A DNA stretch of 64,000 bases from Isoetes taiwanensis. Taxonomy: Eukaryota; Streptophyta; Lycopodiopsida; Isoetales; Isoetaceae. Position numbers and translations under genes: made by a program. Under the pieces are notes generated by a model, which was not told the DNA's origin, made no database searches, and was given only the letters and a program-made list of their open reading frames with translations. Location: positions 1,397,407 to 1,461,406 of the forward strand of contig JAJEKV010000140.1 in NCBI GenBank assembly GCA_021234155.1, in the 5' to 3' direction. Every line of letters starts with the position of its first letter. The stretch's first letter is position 1. Positions 34,485 through 44,822 of the stretch are shown here, piece after piece.

Positions 34485-35336
34485 TCTACTTAACAACAAA
34501 AACAGAATCAAATAAAGATCCATCTTCAAGTAAGGTACAAAGCAATCCAGTAATGAAAAGCCACCAAATCACAAAAAGATCACAAGGATCGAGCAAAAGA
34601 TCGCCAAAGATATGCTCCAAAAGTCGCCAATATCGGCCACAGATTCTTTAAGACCAAGGATAATAAAAAATCTGCCACAAATGAGAAGAAATCGGCCAAC
34701 AAAATCTCACAGTAAACCTCACAACAAATCCGCCAAGAATTTCTTCCAAGAAACGTCGCCAAGATCCTATGAAACAACGTCCACTGACATGCAAGCATCA
34801 TCGAAGAAGAGATCAACAAAACTCAGCAGAAAACACAAAATCCTCACCAAAGCCGTCGTCAATCCATCTAATAATCCACTAAAACACATCTGGCATGGTC
34901 TACAAACCAAGCGCCATGATAATGAAGCACAACGCCATCATCGGAGCTCCAATAAACCTCACAGTAAACCTCACAACAAAACCGCCAACAATTTCTTCCA
35001 AGAAACGTCGCCAAGATCCTATCCAACAAGTTTCACTGACATGCAAGCATCACCGAAGAACAGATCAACAAATCTGTGCAAAAAACACAAAATCATCACC
35101 AAATCCGTCGTCAATCCGCCTAACAATCCACTACAACACATCTGCCATGGCCTACAAACCAAGCGCCATGATAATGAAGCACAGCACCATCATGGAAGCT
35201 CCAGCAATACGTCAGCATGCGCCATAGCCAGGAGCTCCGCAAAATGACAGAAAAAAGTACAATATATTCATCATGACGTTGCAGTGACGTGGAGGTCCAG
35301 TATTGGACGTAATCCCAGGTGGCGTGCATTACGCAC

Positions 35337-35431
35337 GGGAAAATGCCTCACTCGGATTTTCCGGGGGATAATCCGCTCGGCGGCGCCGCCGGCGGATTAT
35401 CCCCCGGAAAATCCGAGTGAGGCATTTTCCC
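35337..35431. repeat. 95-bp near-perfect GC-rich palindrome
   Basis: gggaaaatgcctcactcgg starts the left arm and its exact complement ends the right arm. The arms match for about 40 bp, then differ by one inserted base before a ggcgcc centre. It lies 3 bp outside the right terminal repeat of the recombinase element. Confidence 0.93.
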
Positions 35432-35983
35432 TAATACATAAAACAATCCTAGAAGTTGAAAAGCAACAAAAAGCATTTGTGACCTTGTTTTCGTTGTTGT
35501 TGATGTCCCTGATATAAGCAGCAGCACTAGCTTGAACGTAGACTGCACCAGTTCCATCCAACTCATCCCGAAATCAAACAAGCACACTTAACGCAATTCT
35601 GGGATTACAGAATTTCCATAGGTCCATAGACAAATCGACGGGAAGAGGTCCGGATTTGATGGTGCAGGCAGATGCCAGAATTGATGGCGATGGTTTGGGT
35701 TTTTTTTTTTGGGGAGGGGGAGAGATACCTTTGTGGCATCTCCTGTTTCGGCAACAAATGGAATGGGTAAGATGGCTTACTGCAGTCTGAACTCCACTAT
35801 CCCTCTGGCATTCCTCTTCAATTTAATTTTCAACCATATGAAGCCCCTCTAAAAGTCGATGATCTCCTCCTCTGGAACCCTGTTTGGCAAGCATCTGGGC
35901 ATGGGAACGACTACCAGACTAGTTATACAGTGCCTTTATGAAACCCTAGAGTGCATATGAACGATGGTTGCACATGTTTATCT

Positions 35984-35984
<1 letters not shown>

Positions 35985-36015
<31 letters not shown>

Positions 36016-36210
36016 CCCAAAAGCGGGCTTTTGTTGTAAGCCCTTCGACCTTATCTTTTTTAAAGAGGGCTTTTGTGGTAAGCCCTTTGATCTTGAATAG
36101 TAAGGAGGGCCAAATAAAAAAGGACACAAGTTGCATGCAAATACTTGTCACGCTCTAGATGTACATATTAGTACACCTTATGCAATACGCCCACCAAATC
36201 ATATGAAAAC
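35985..36210. repeat. Dispersed repeat, copy B
   Basis: After a T run (about 35987-36015) this copies 21275-21480: gggcttttgttgtaagccc, gggcttttgtggtaagccc, acaagttgcatgcaaatact, ttagtacaccttatg, aaatcatatgaaaacc. The two copies have the same orientation and diverge by scattered substitutions. Confidence 0.8.
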
Positions 36211-36212
36211 CT

Positions 36213-36234
36213 TAGATAGATAGATAGATAGATA
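36213..36234. repeat. (GATA)n microsatellite
   Basis: About five GATA units directly follow the dispersed repeat copy B, at the place where a retroposon or transposon end would be expected. Confidence 0.85.
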
Positions 36235-36287
36235 ATATTTTAACGTCACACCACTACGCAGCATCCAACTGGACATGTGACCACACA

Positions 36288-36388
36288 CCACACTACATTG
36301 CTTGGTTGGGCCCTGCCCCCAACCACTTTACATTGTCACACCACACTACATTGCTTGGTTGGGCCCTGCCCCCAACCACTTTACATTG
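36288..36388. repeat. Tandem duplication of a 53-bp unit
   Basis: The phrase from ccacactacattgcttgg to aaccactttacattg occurs twice in succession, joined by tcaca. The duplicated unit is unrelated to the flanking microsatellite. Confidence 0.9.
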
Positions 36389-36434
36389 CGTCTGTGGGTT
36401 TTGACACCCAACAGTTCAGAGTGCGATTCTGGGC

Positions 36435-36488
36435 GGTCTCGAACTTGAGACCTATCGTTGCTAGACCTAGTGTGTTACCACTAGACTA
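36435..36488 (-). mobile_element. tRNA-derived SINE head
   Basis: On the minus strand TAGTCTAGTGGTAACAC (A box, rc at 36472-36488) is followed about 40 nt later by AAGTTCGAGACC (B box, rc at 36435-36446). Spacing and both boxes match the tRNA-like 5' end of a plant SINE. The body and tail, which would run left, merge with the tandem duplication and were not delimited. Confidence 0.6.
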
Positions 36489-37221
36489 GAGAAAACTCTA
36501 CAAAAACATAAAAAAGCCCCTGTTATTGTGCTTTGTATTCATGTAAAGCAATTGATTAAAAGCCTAGTTGTGAAATAAAATAAAAAATTATTGAAGAGAT
36601 AACTTTGAGCAAAAAAATGGTGGAGATAACTTTGAGCACTTTTCAGCAACACCACTTCGGTCTCTAGTCCGCATCATAGTATGCTTTGATATTCAAGTCA
36701 TTGAATCATGAAATTGTATAGAATGTTGCGTAGAAGCATGAAAGGGTGGGCAAAAAAGATGCCATGTTTCTATATTTTCGAAGGTCAAAATGTTAAGGAA
36801 TTTTAGCCTCCTCATAGGATTTTGCACTTTACAAGAAGGTATACGCAAACAGATATCCATATTTGGATGAATATGCAAAAAGCTTTGCCACACTAAGAAA
36901 TATGCTAACAAATGGATTGTGCTCGGTCATAAGGGCCTGCAACTGCACCACTATTTCTTGCCTCACTCCATCAAAAATGGGCATCCTGCATTCAACTTGC
37001 ATATCATCACCATCAATGATGTATATCTGTGCAAATTTTGCATACCCTTAATGCCCTTGCAGTGGCAATAATGTTCTTATCTTATGGCACATGCAGCCAT
37101 AGACCCTAAAAGTGTAAGCCCCACAATAGCATCCCAAAAAGCATCGCATTGAAATTTAGAGTTCATTGTACATAGCTCAACCTTTTCTCTTCCTAATAGG
37201 TATTGGCTAATAACGTGTTCA

Positions 37222-37906
37222 TTTTTTTTTTGAAGGACGTGAGACTCTTTTTATTAACAAGAACAAAGGCGCAATACACAATGCACAGACAGGAATAAAA
37301 CCCTAGTGGATAGGTTGAACCAACTAGGCACAAACACCCGTATATGCATACGTTAAGCTGCCATTGAGCAACAAGACAGAGGAGACAAAATGTCGGAGTA
37401 CAAAGTGGAGTAGAAAGGAGAGCAAAGCAACAAACAAAGCATAGTGCCCAAGTAAACAAACAGATCAGTGCTTCTGACAGCAAAAATCAGTGCTACTATT
37501 TCTATGCTACCGCTGCAACTTTGGCATCTTGTTCAATCTTTTTACTCTGCAACACGAATGTTTGATGCACCTCTAACAGAGCTTTAAAGGCCAGACCTGC
37601 ACCAACAAACAAGAAAGCAAGAAACAAGTTAGAGCAAGATAGCAAATACAAAGAAGAAACATGAAGAACCAAAGGCAAATACAAAGAAAAACAAAGGCAA
37701 GAACAGAATATACCTGCTTTCGGCCGCAAAATCGACATCTAAAAACTCTCTTACATCAGCAGTGGGCGCCATCGCTAAGAGCATTGGGCGCCATCACCAA
37801 GAGAAGGGGATGCTAAGAGCAGTGGGCGCCATCGCCTCTTGCCGCCATGGCCGTGCCATAGCAAAAAAAAAAGGGTAGAAACACAAATGGAGACAAGAGT
37901 ATTTAT
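37222..37906 (-). other. Possible minus-strand transcription unit or retroposon ending in a poly-A tract
   Basis: On the minus strand a TATA box (TATAAATA, plus-strand 37899-37906) is followed by a GC-richer leader with three near-copies of GGGCGCCATCGC-type sequence (37762-37835), then about 500 bp of sequence with only weak coding character, and finally a TTAATAAA-like signal and an A run (plus-strand T run at 37223-37231). This is either a small transcription unit or a retroposed copy. No target duplication was identified and no protein is recognised. Confidence 0.3.
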
Positions 37907-37962
37907 AACACTGCACGTGTCAACGTTTGATACGTTAAATGACACGTAAGTGTCTTCCACGT

Positions 37963-37995
37963 TATAGGAATGTTACCTAAAGTAACATTCCTATA
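37963..37995. repeat. 33-bp perfect hairpin
   Basis: tataggaatgttac pairs with gtaacattcctata around a 5-nt loop. It lies about 60 bp upstream of the minus-strand TATA box, so it could be a short regulatory hairpin or a transposon footprint. Confidence 0.8.
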
Positions 37996-38086
37996 TACAA
38001 AGTAGAGACTCAAAATCATATCAAAACATTAGTGTCAAATTGTTCAAATATTTGGTTGATGCAACTCAAAACATTCAAGATATTCA

Positions 38087-38305
38087 CAACATGGCAACTG
38101 GGGAGCCCATTCCGCTTCCGGAATGGAAATAGGCAGGCTGGATTCCACTTAACAGGTCAAAAACAGGTAAACGGATCAAAATTTCTCTCCTCCCCAGTTG
38201 CCATGTTGTGGGGGGACGAAACAGGGTCGACGATTCCAGGACCCGCTCCCGGCTGCCGCCGGTCGCGGGACCCCTGGAATCGTCTCCCCTGTTTCCATCC
38301 CCCAT
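38087..38305. repeat. Nested inverted repeats with a GC-rich palindrome
   Basis: cacaacatggcaactggggag (about 38087-38107) is repeated in inverted form at about 38191-38212. Directly after it, 38211-38305 is an imperfect palindrome: acagggtcgacgattccagg pairs with cctggaatcgtctcccctgt around a gctgccgcc centre. The arrangement resembles fold-back transposons. Confidence 0.85.
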
Positions 38306-38569
38306 ACATGATCTACAATGTATCGTTTCAAAGAATAGAATAGAATAGAATTTGTACAATTACAAGAAAGAGTACCATAAAATCAATGAGAATTTTTTCC
38401 CAAAGGAATTTGTGAAGACTGCACAAGTGGACGTGATCTTTATTAGTTGTTTTGAGATGCCCCAAAAGATATGCCCCTTGACATTTGCATTTCTTATTAA
38501 AAATAATAAACCATCACATGGTCAAGGGAGATACAAGGGTGCGGGAGAAATATGCCTCTCAGGTCTGTG

Positions 38570-39930
38570 TAAAGGTACATAAGGCGATTCGATAAGATCC
38601 CCTCTACAAGAACTTTTGATAGGTCCAGATAGCGGCCGATTGGATTTGATATTCGCAGGTCTTTGTGTAAAGCCATCGGAATAGATGGGTCCTGAATTTG
38701 CCTTCTTTCGTCTAGGTTCAAACTGTTGGTTCTGGGGCATGGGAAATACCTCTTTTCGTTTAGGCCTCCTCCAGAAAAGAAGAGATTCCTTCCACGATTT
38801 CCCAGGTCTGCAGACATCAATATCGACTACATTCACAGCCAATTCAACTTGTCCTCGCTTTTGATACGCCGAGGGATTTGCATTTTCTGTCTTTTGGGTA
38901 ATGGCATGAATCCTAGCCTCAGCAAGGACCTGCATGCAACATGAATTAAATGAATGAATAAAAGAAATGGAGGAAGGTACCTATTTAAAATAAGGGCAAT
39001 AATGGTTGGATCAGTTTTTGCTTATGGTTTTTAGTTTTGTTTTTTCAACCTGCACATGGAGTTCGTCATCAGCGTACCCTAGATCATGACCCCACAGATA
39101 TTGAACAATATGTGCATGCCGACGTGTTAGAATCTAATGATATGAAGCCACTTGAGTTATTCTAATGGAATGGTTATTCTATGTTACAAAACAAGTCAGA
39201 AGTTGTCTGGCCAAGCTGGTGCCCTAAAGTGAAAAGCCACAAAAAAAACATGCTATTCAGAAGTTGAGATTTGCATTCACACAGCATGGCATGGTTGTTT
39301 GTCCTTGTCTCTGCTTCAACGGCTGCGTCAGAAAACTGCACATATACATGACAATTTTCAGGACAATGATCCTGTGCAGTGAAAGAAATTTTCCCATCCA
39401 CCGCCACACCTGGCAGATCTGAAAATAAAAGGATAATAGCAGATTTTTGATATGAAATACAGGCCATGACTTAGTCACTATAACTATGATTCGGTGCAGC
39501 TATTGCTCACAGTTTTACCATGTGCTCGTGGATCATTTTCTTTCTGCTTTTCAGAGTTTTATTTATTACTAATAGACTATTCCCTTTAAGAAATTCAAGA
39601 ATGTGACCTGTGCATAATCTGCCTCTGGATCAAACACGAAATCTTCAAAGTAAGAACCCCGATAATCAGTGAAAATGGGACCCTGGTAATTTGTTATAAT
39701 GGGAACAGCTGTGACTTTTGCTATGTTCTGGTTCTCCCTTCTTTTAGAACTGAAAAATCATAATAGAATCTCTTAAAGACAGCAAAAGCATCTCTCTGCT
39801 TGTGAAGTATGAAGGAGCAATGTTTCTGAGGCTTTTTCTTAAAATCAGAAGAGTTACCTCTTGCTTGGCTTCTCGTTCCATGTCTTCTCTCTTGTTTTGT
39901 CATGTTTCTTTGACCCTGTGCAGGACATTT
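38570..39930 (-). CDS. Probable host gene, at least four exons, family not recognised
   Basis: Minus-strand exon candidates, in coding order: about 39930-39740 (RHGTRSQARGNSSDFKKK and CSFILHKQRDAFAVFKRFYY); about 39722-39607 (VPIITNYQGPIFTDYRGSYF and DFVFDPEADYAQ); about 39418-39240, after a ttattttcag splice site (LPGVAVDGKISFTAQDHCPE and CHVYVQFSDAAVEAETRTNN); and about 38929-38570, after a gcatgcag site (ARIHAITQKTENANPSAYQK, WKESLLFWRRPKRKEVF, and the tail LSGPIKSSCRGDLIESPYVP). Conserved-looking exons with splice sites and no stops make this one of the few plausible working genes here. The SGP...PYVPL tail resembles the C-terminus of some uncharacterised plant proteins, from memory. Exon joins are not all resolved, and the first and last exons were not fixed. 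Confidence 0.5.
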
Positions 39931-39984
39931 GTTCAATGTGTCTAATAAGTAGAATAACTCGGCTGATATAAGCAAGTATTAAAA

Positions 39985-41100
39985 CCTACCAGAGCCCCAC
40001 AGCGCCCCTAGTACTAGAAGTATTAACATCGTCCCTGCAGGCATAACTGCTAAAAAGCTGGCAGAAAGATTGTGCAGAAGGCCATACATCTACTACTTTT
40101 CAGTTTCGGCAGAAACGGCGCCATATGATATTCGTTCTGGTCATATACAGAATTTGGCGATTAGATATTCAAGAAGATTTAATGTTATATTAATCAACCA
40201 AAGCAACATGCCGGAGTAATTGTACCTCTTAAACATCCACTACCACTCTACAGCATCAAAACCGGGAACAGAACCACCTGCATCTTTCCTTTATGCCTTC
40301 CTTCTATTGTATCCTTCGTTTGCGCCGCGAAGGCTACAAGCATTTAAACTCAAGCAAGTAAGTTAACTAAACTAGCACATTTGAAGGCCACGCATACATA
40401 AAATAGGAGTAAAATAACAATCCTACCATACAGAAATGATCACTCAAAACATTGACTTGTCGTAAAAACTTAAAGACGTTTCTGTAAAGCCGAAGTTTAG
40501 ATTTCTTGCACTGTTTTTCAAGAAACCTTCGAATCGATCACGATAGCAAGAATGGAATTGATACAAACATTCTTTATACTACAACGGCTATCAAAAGTAA
40601 AGAACATACAGACTTCTGAAATCCAGACAAAGAATAGTATTAAATTTCTGAGAACTTACCGGAACCAGAAAGGAAACGAAGATGAAGTACCTAAAGATTC
40701 TTTAACTTTGCATCTTCTTTATCTTTTTCGAAAAATGCAGGATGAATCTGGAAAAACAAGCTAACAACTTTGAGTTCTGAACAGAATGAAACAAAAATGA
40801 ACAGGAATTTACAAACAGTACCACTTCAACTATCAAAATCAGTCGATTTTCCCATCAAGATCTGCCTGCAAAACTTTCTGCAACGAATTTGAAGCTAGAA
40901 TTGAGTATACGACGGCGGAGTCCGGCAAAGAAGCATGCGTTTTCTGGCCAAACAGAGGACCGGAACTGCGGACAAACAGTGTGGAGATCTTTTCGCATTT
41001 ATAGTTTAGAACAATAAGTTAGTTAAGCGCCTCGGTGCAATTTCAAAAAAGAGCTTTAAAAAAATAGATGGTGAGGCGCTAGAAAAGCGAGCCGACGGGT
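39985..41100. other. Non-coding stretch
   Basis: AT-rich sequence upstream of the minus-strand host gene; it may hold its promoter and 5' UTR. One plus-strand frame of 70 codons (40552-40764) has no recognisable feature. I see no repeats. Confidence 0.4.
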
Positions 41101-41211
41101 TTAGTGCCTTGCACGAGTAATCCATTCAAAAAGAATGTGTTTTTTTCCATTTCCTTTTTTTTTTTTTTTTTTGTGACTTCTTTGTTCTTACTCTACAAGG
41201 ACTGTAAAGAA

Positions 41212-41542
41212 CGGCTGGGCCCAATCCAGCCGTCTCCACCAATCCTAACATGACACGTGGCACCTTTTCTAAGTCTGAAAAGTGCTCAAAAATTTTACTC
41301 GACGTTCCACTTTTTTTTACTCGACGTTCTGTTTTTTACTCTTTTGTTTACTCCACATTCTGTGTTTTCTACCTGCTGTTCTGCCTGTTGCCTGCCACGT
41401 GGCACGGCTGGATTGGCCCCAGCCGATCTTTACGTTAGGGCAAAGGCCCGCTGGCCTGTTTTCTGCCCGGTCAAGCAGGCCTCCGCGCTCCGCGCGTCGG
41501 CCCGCTTTCCCGGGCAGAAAACAGGCCAGCGGGCCTTTCCCT
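41212..41542. repeat. Fold-back element with two nested GC-rich inverted repeats
   Basis: acggctgggcccaatccagc (41212-41234) recurs inverted at about 41404-41425, and the adjoining cacgtggcac phrases are also paired. Then 41437-41470 (agggcaaaggcccgctgg... tgcccgg) is nearly complementary to 41510-41542, with a ~39-nt GC-rich loop. Tandem ttactcgacgttc phrases lie between the outer arms. Confidence 0.88.
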
Positions 41543-41559
41543 TATACAGAAACCCTATT

Positions 41560-43440
41560 ATATACGCATTAATGCTCTCCCTTCCCTTCTCTCTGGTTTC
41601 CTTGCCCCTAACATCCTTCAGGGCTCTGAGGCGGTGACGCACAACGTGTGTCATTTGTGTCATTCCATTTCGAACTATTGTTTCCGACTTCATTAGGCCA
41701 TCACCTAAACCACTGGGCTTTCTCCTGCTATGCAAGTACAATAGTAGTTGCATCGCAATTTCGCATCTCGTCCACATTGTTTAGCATTCTGGTCAATAGC
41801 TAATGAATGAAGATGAGCCTCAGTGATGTATCCTGGTGACTACCACCCATCTCGTTATAAGTTTCTCTTACATCAACTGGCGTTGACAGGGCCAACCAGA
41901 TATACATCACCTAAATCTAACAAACATCATTATGGATGAGATGTCTGGTAACAGCCTAGCAATGACCATGTTCATGCCAAAGATATGTAGAGGAGATAAA
42001 TGGCCAATAGCTGGATAAATTCTACCAGCATCAAGTGATTACAATATGGAGTGCTACTATGGGTTCCAAACACATGATGCGTAACAATTGAAAGCATATT
42101 CAGCAACATAATGCGCCTTGGAAAGGAAATTATCTAGCATGTACATGGCAATCAAATTGCTACCTGACTTCAATCGGCTAACCAGAGTAACCAATACTCA
42201 TTGCAATCTAGGTTTCCATCCTAGCTACTACTATTTCAAACATATGTACATGATTAACAATTGTGGAATTACTATAGAGATAATAAATACTAAACTTCGT
42301 ATACATTGTATATACTCAAACACACATGTAGGACAAGCCAAACTTTGAGAGGCCTGCACATGATGTATAGGTATAGATATTTTAGTCGATATGCACCTCA
42401 TGTCGGTTGGAGCGCCTTGTTGAACTAGTCCTTCTTTATAAATAAGTCCCTCGTGATGGCGTTAAAAACAAAAACTCTCGTTTTTAGAAAAGGTGGAAGA
42501 TGCGTGGTCATTGTCGGCATTGCTTTCATTCATTCATTCATTTCATATCTAAGGCCATAATGCAACACCTTTTGTGGCTTTAAGAAACAAGCAGTTGGTG
42601 GTCTCAAATTGCTAGCTTAATTAAGTTTGATGGTGAATAACATATGTTCTTATATCGAGAGGATTTGAAATTGACACTATGGACCTAAGGGTTGTTGATA
42701 TGTCCTCATTAGAGAGGACAAGTCTCTATCTTGAAATTGGAACAAGTTTCAAGTTGGAAAGACTTGCTGAAACTTATTACGTAAATTGAATAAAATCAGG
42801 TGAAATAGTCATTTTGGAGCAATTCGATATGTGCTTAGATCTTCCGGCTTCCACATCTTAAAAAACAAGATGTTGACGCATTGAGGGGTTGCCCTTTGGT
42901 GACCTAATGTTATATTTTTTTGTGATATATCAAGGGCCTCTGACTCAGTCATTTTCCTCTTTTATACCATGAATTAGCTGGTTATATGTGCCGTTTATTT
43001 ATTAGCATACAAGATCCTTTTAGCCTCATTAAAGTAACCACTGTTTGGTGAACATGGTTGTGGTTCACTTGACAACTAGACAACCCTCACAACCTTATGA
43101 AATGTCTCTGCATAGAGTGTTTGTAGGTTTGTTGCATTACCATCAATACCATTGAACAAAGTTCATGGGTGCCATTGAGCAGAGATGAGAGCAGGAAATG
43201 GTTTGGAAGAATTGACAAAGGACTGAAAAATCACCTAAGAGAGTGAGAGCAAACTTGGTGAAGAGAAAATGACAAATGAGGCTTCTTTTTAAAGACTAAA
43301 GCTGCCTAGATTTCCGTGTCCAAGACTTCTTGATCAAGCAGACCTATGTTCTAAGGCTATGGATCTCCAAATTAGGTAACATGAAGTGCAAATCTAAGAA
43401 AAACAAGTCAAGAAACACTACATGGCAGTTTGTTAGATCA
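41560..43440. other. Stretch without recognised genes
   Basis: About 1.9 kb of AT-rich sequence with only short open frames. I see no domain, RNA gene or repeat boundary. Confidence 0.45.
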
Positions 43441-43461
43441 AATTTGGACAAGTTTGGTCAA

Positions 43462-43946
43462 ACATGGTCGACTCGGGTCAGCTCGCTCGAAACGGGCCTG
43501 CATTCGCGACGCAGAGGCCATTGGCGTGGGTGACCCGAGTGGGTCGATTTCTATCAAAATTTAACATTTCTAGGAGTTATAAAATACTAAAATGCATATC
43601 TGGATCAATTCTAGACTAACTAGCAACTTATTTTATGCTAAAATGACATGAAAAAGTGCAACTATGGGTGACTCGGGTCAACTCGTGCGAAACGCGTTTG
43701 CGACGCAAAGGCCATCGGCGCGAGATGACTCGAGTGGGCCATTCTTGACTACTTTTTGATGTTTTTAATAAAATTAAGTGCTACACCATATTTCTAAGCA
43801 AATTATAGGCATTCTAACATCTTTTATTACAAAAATTGGATCTATTACCCTTCAGTTCAAGCGACACGGGTCAACTCGCGCGAAACGGGTCTGCGTTCGC
43901 GATGCAGGGGCATTGGCGCGGGGTGACCCGAGTGGGTTGACTTTGG
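43462..43946. repeat. Three-copy GC-rich hairpin repeat, ~200-bp spacing
   Basis: Related ~80-bp GC-rich blocks lie at about 43467-43553, 43668-43742 and 43862-43943, in an AT-rich background. Each has an opening ctcgggtca(g/a)ctcg, a middle cgcgaaacg..ctgcg..cgcgacgcag..gccat..gcg, and a closing gacccgagtggg. Opening and closing parts are complementary, so each copy can form a stem. The copies diverge by several substitutions. Confidence 0.85.
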
Positions 43947-44171
43947 CCCTATTTTTAATTTTAAAGGCAAAATTTTACACAGATTTAATAACAAGAACAT
44001 TTTAACTACAACACAAAAGGTTACACAACAATTTGATTTACACAAAAAGCACTTTTATACATATAAGAAATTGATTCACAGGAAGTACTTTTATATATAA
44101 GAATAAGAATTTAGCTAAGACAAAAAGATAGTTTATATGTATAATTTAATTAAGTACAAAATTTGAAGCTT

Positions 44172-44791
44172 CTAGGGCTTCTCCTTGCGGATCCTCCTTG
44201 CCAGGCGAAGATTCTTGGGCATCACTGTCACCCTCTTCGCATGAATGGCGCACAAATTGCCCTCCTCGAAGAGTTGGACCAGTTCTACCACTGCTGGTTC
44301 TTGCAGAGATCGGACCATTAGGGGTGTGACCCTATAATCGGTCTGAAACTCCTGCATGTTCTCCCGGAGGAGCCGTTCGAATGGCGCCTTCCGGATTAGA
44401 AGATTAGTGCATTGCTGAAAGTGCCTAATCTCCCAGAATACACGGGCGTACTTTGAATTAGGCCCGTGGTGGACCTTTTTCGGCGGCTCTGGTCGTGGTG
44501 GTGGCAGCTTCGGCTAATTCTTCGGCCTCCCACCCTTAACATACTTCTATATATTCTGCTTGCAGTACCAGTCATTGTACCTCTTCCATCTGCGGAGGTA
44601 CTCCTGGTATGCCTTCTTCCTCCTTTGGAACTCGCGGTCCTGCTTCAGCATGAACTCGCTTTCGTCTACCTTTTGCTTCTTTACTACTTTCAGTGGATTA
44701 GGCCACTTCGGGTAGGGTGGGCGAGCGTCGGGATTGGATGGTTCCCCGGCGTCCTCGGCCTTGTCCTCCGCCTGCCGGCCTTCCTTATTCT

Positions 44792-44822
<31 letters not shown>

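Larger units (their letters stand above)
31963..35333. mobile_element. 3.4-kb element with terminal inverted repeats carrying a tyrosine recombinase gene
   Basis: 31963-31988 (CGTAATGCACGCCACCT, then TGGGATTAC) is the reverse complement of 35309-35333 apart from one extra T. The pair brackets the recombinase-like gene with about 0.3 kb on the left and 0.85 kb on the right. I could not find a target duplication outside the repeats. Sequence between the gene and the right end (34560-35280) contains two related blocks (34705-34905 and 34955-35165; for example cctcacagtaaacctcacaac and aagcgccatgataatgaagc in each), an internal duplication. Confidence 0.75.

Noticed and set aside
37193-37483. A hydrophobic 96-codon membrane protein on the minus strand.
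   Set aside because: Low-complexity Leu/Cys/Phe-rich frame reading into the A-tract of a retroposon-like unit; no start context or family.
38570-38935. A plastid or mitochondrial DNA insertion.
   Set aside because: The segment looks like a spliced nuclear exon with a 3' splice site and encodes no organelle protein I recognise.
44172-44470. Centromeric H3 (CenH3) call.
   Set aside because: Loop 1 has the canonical H3 length and the fold is closer to ordinary H3; only the unusual tail would favour CenH3, and the retained H3-like tail start argues against it.
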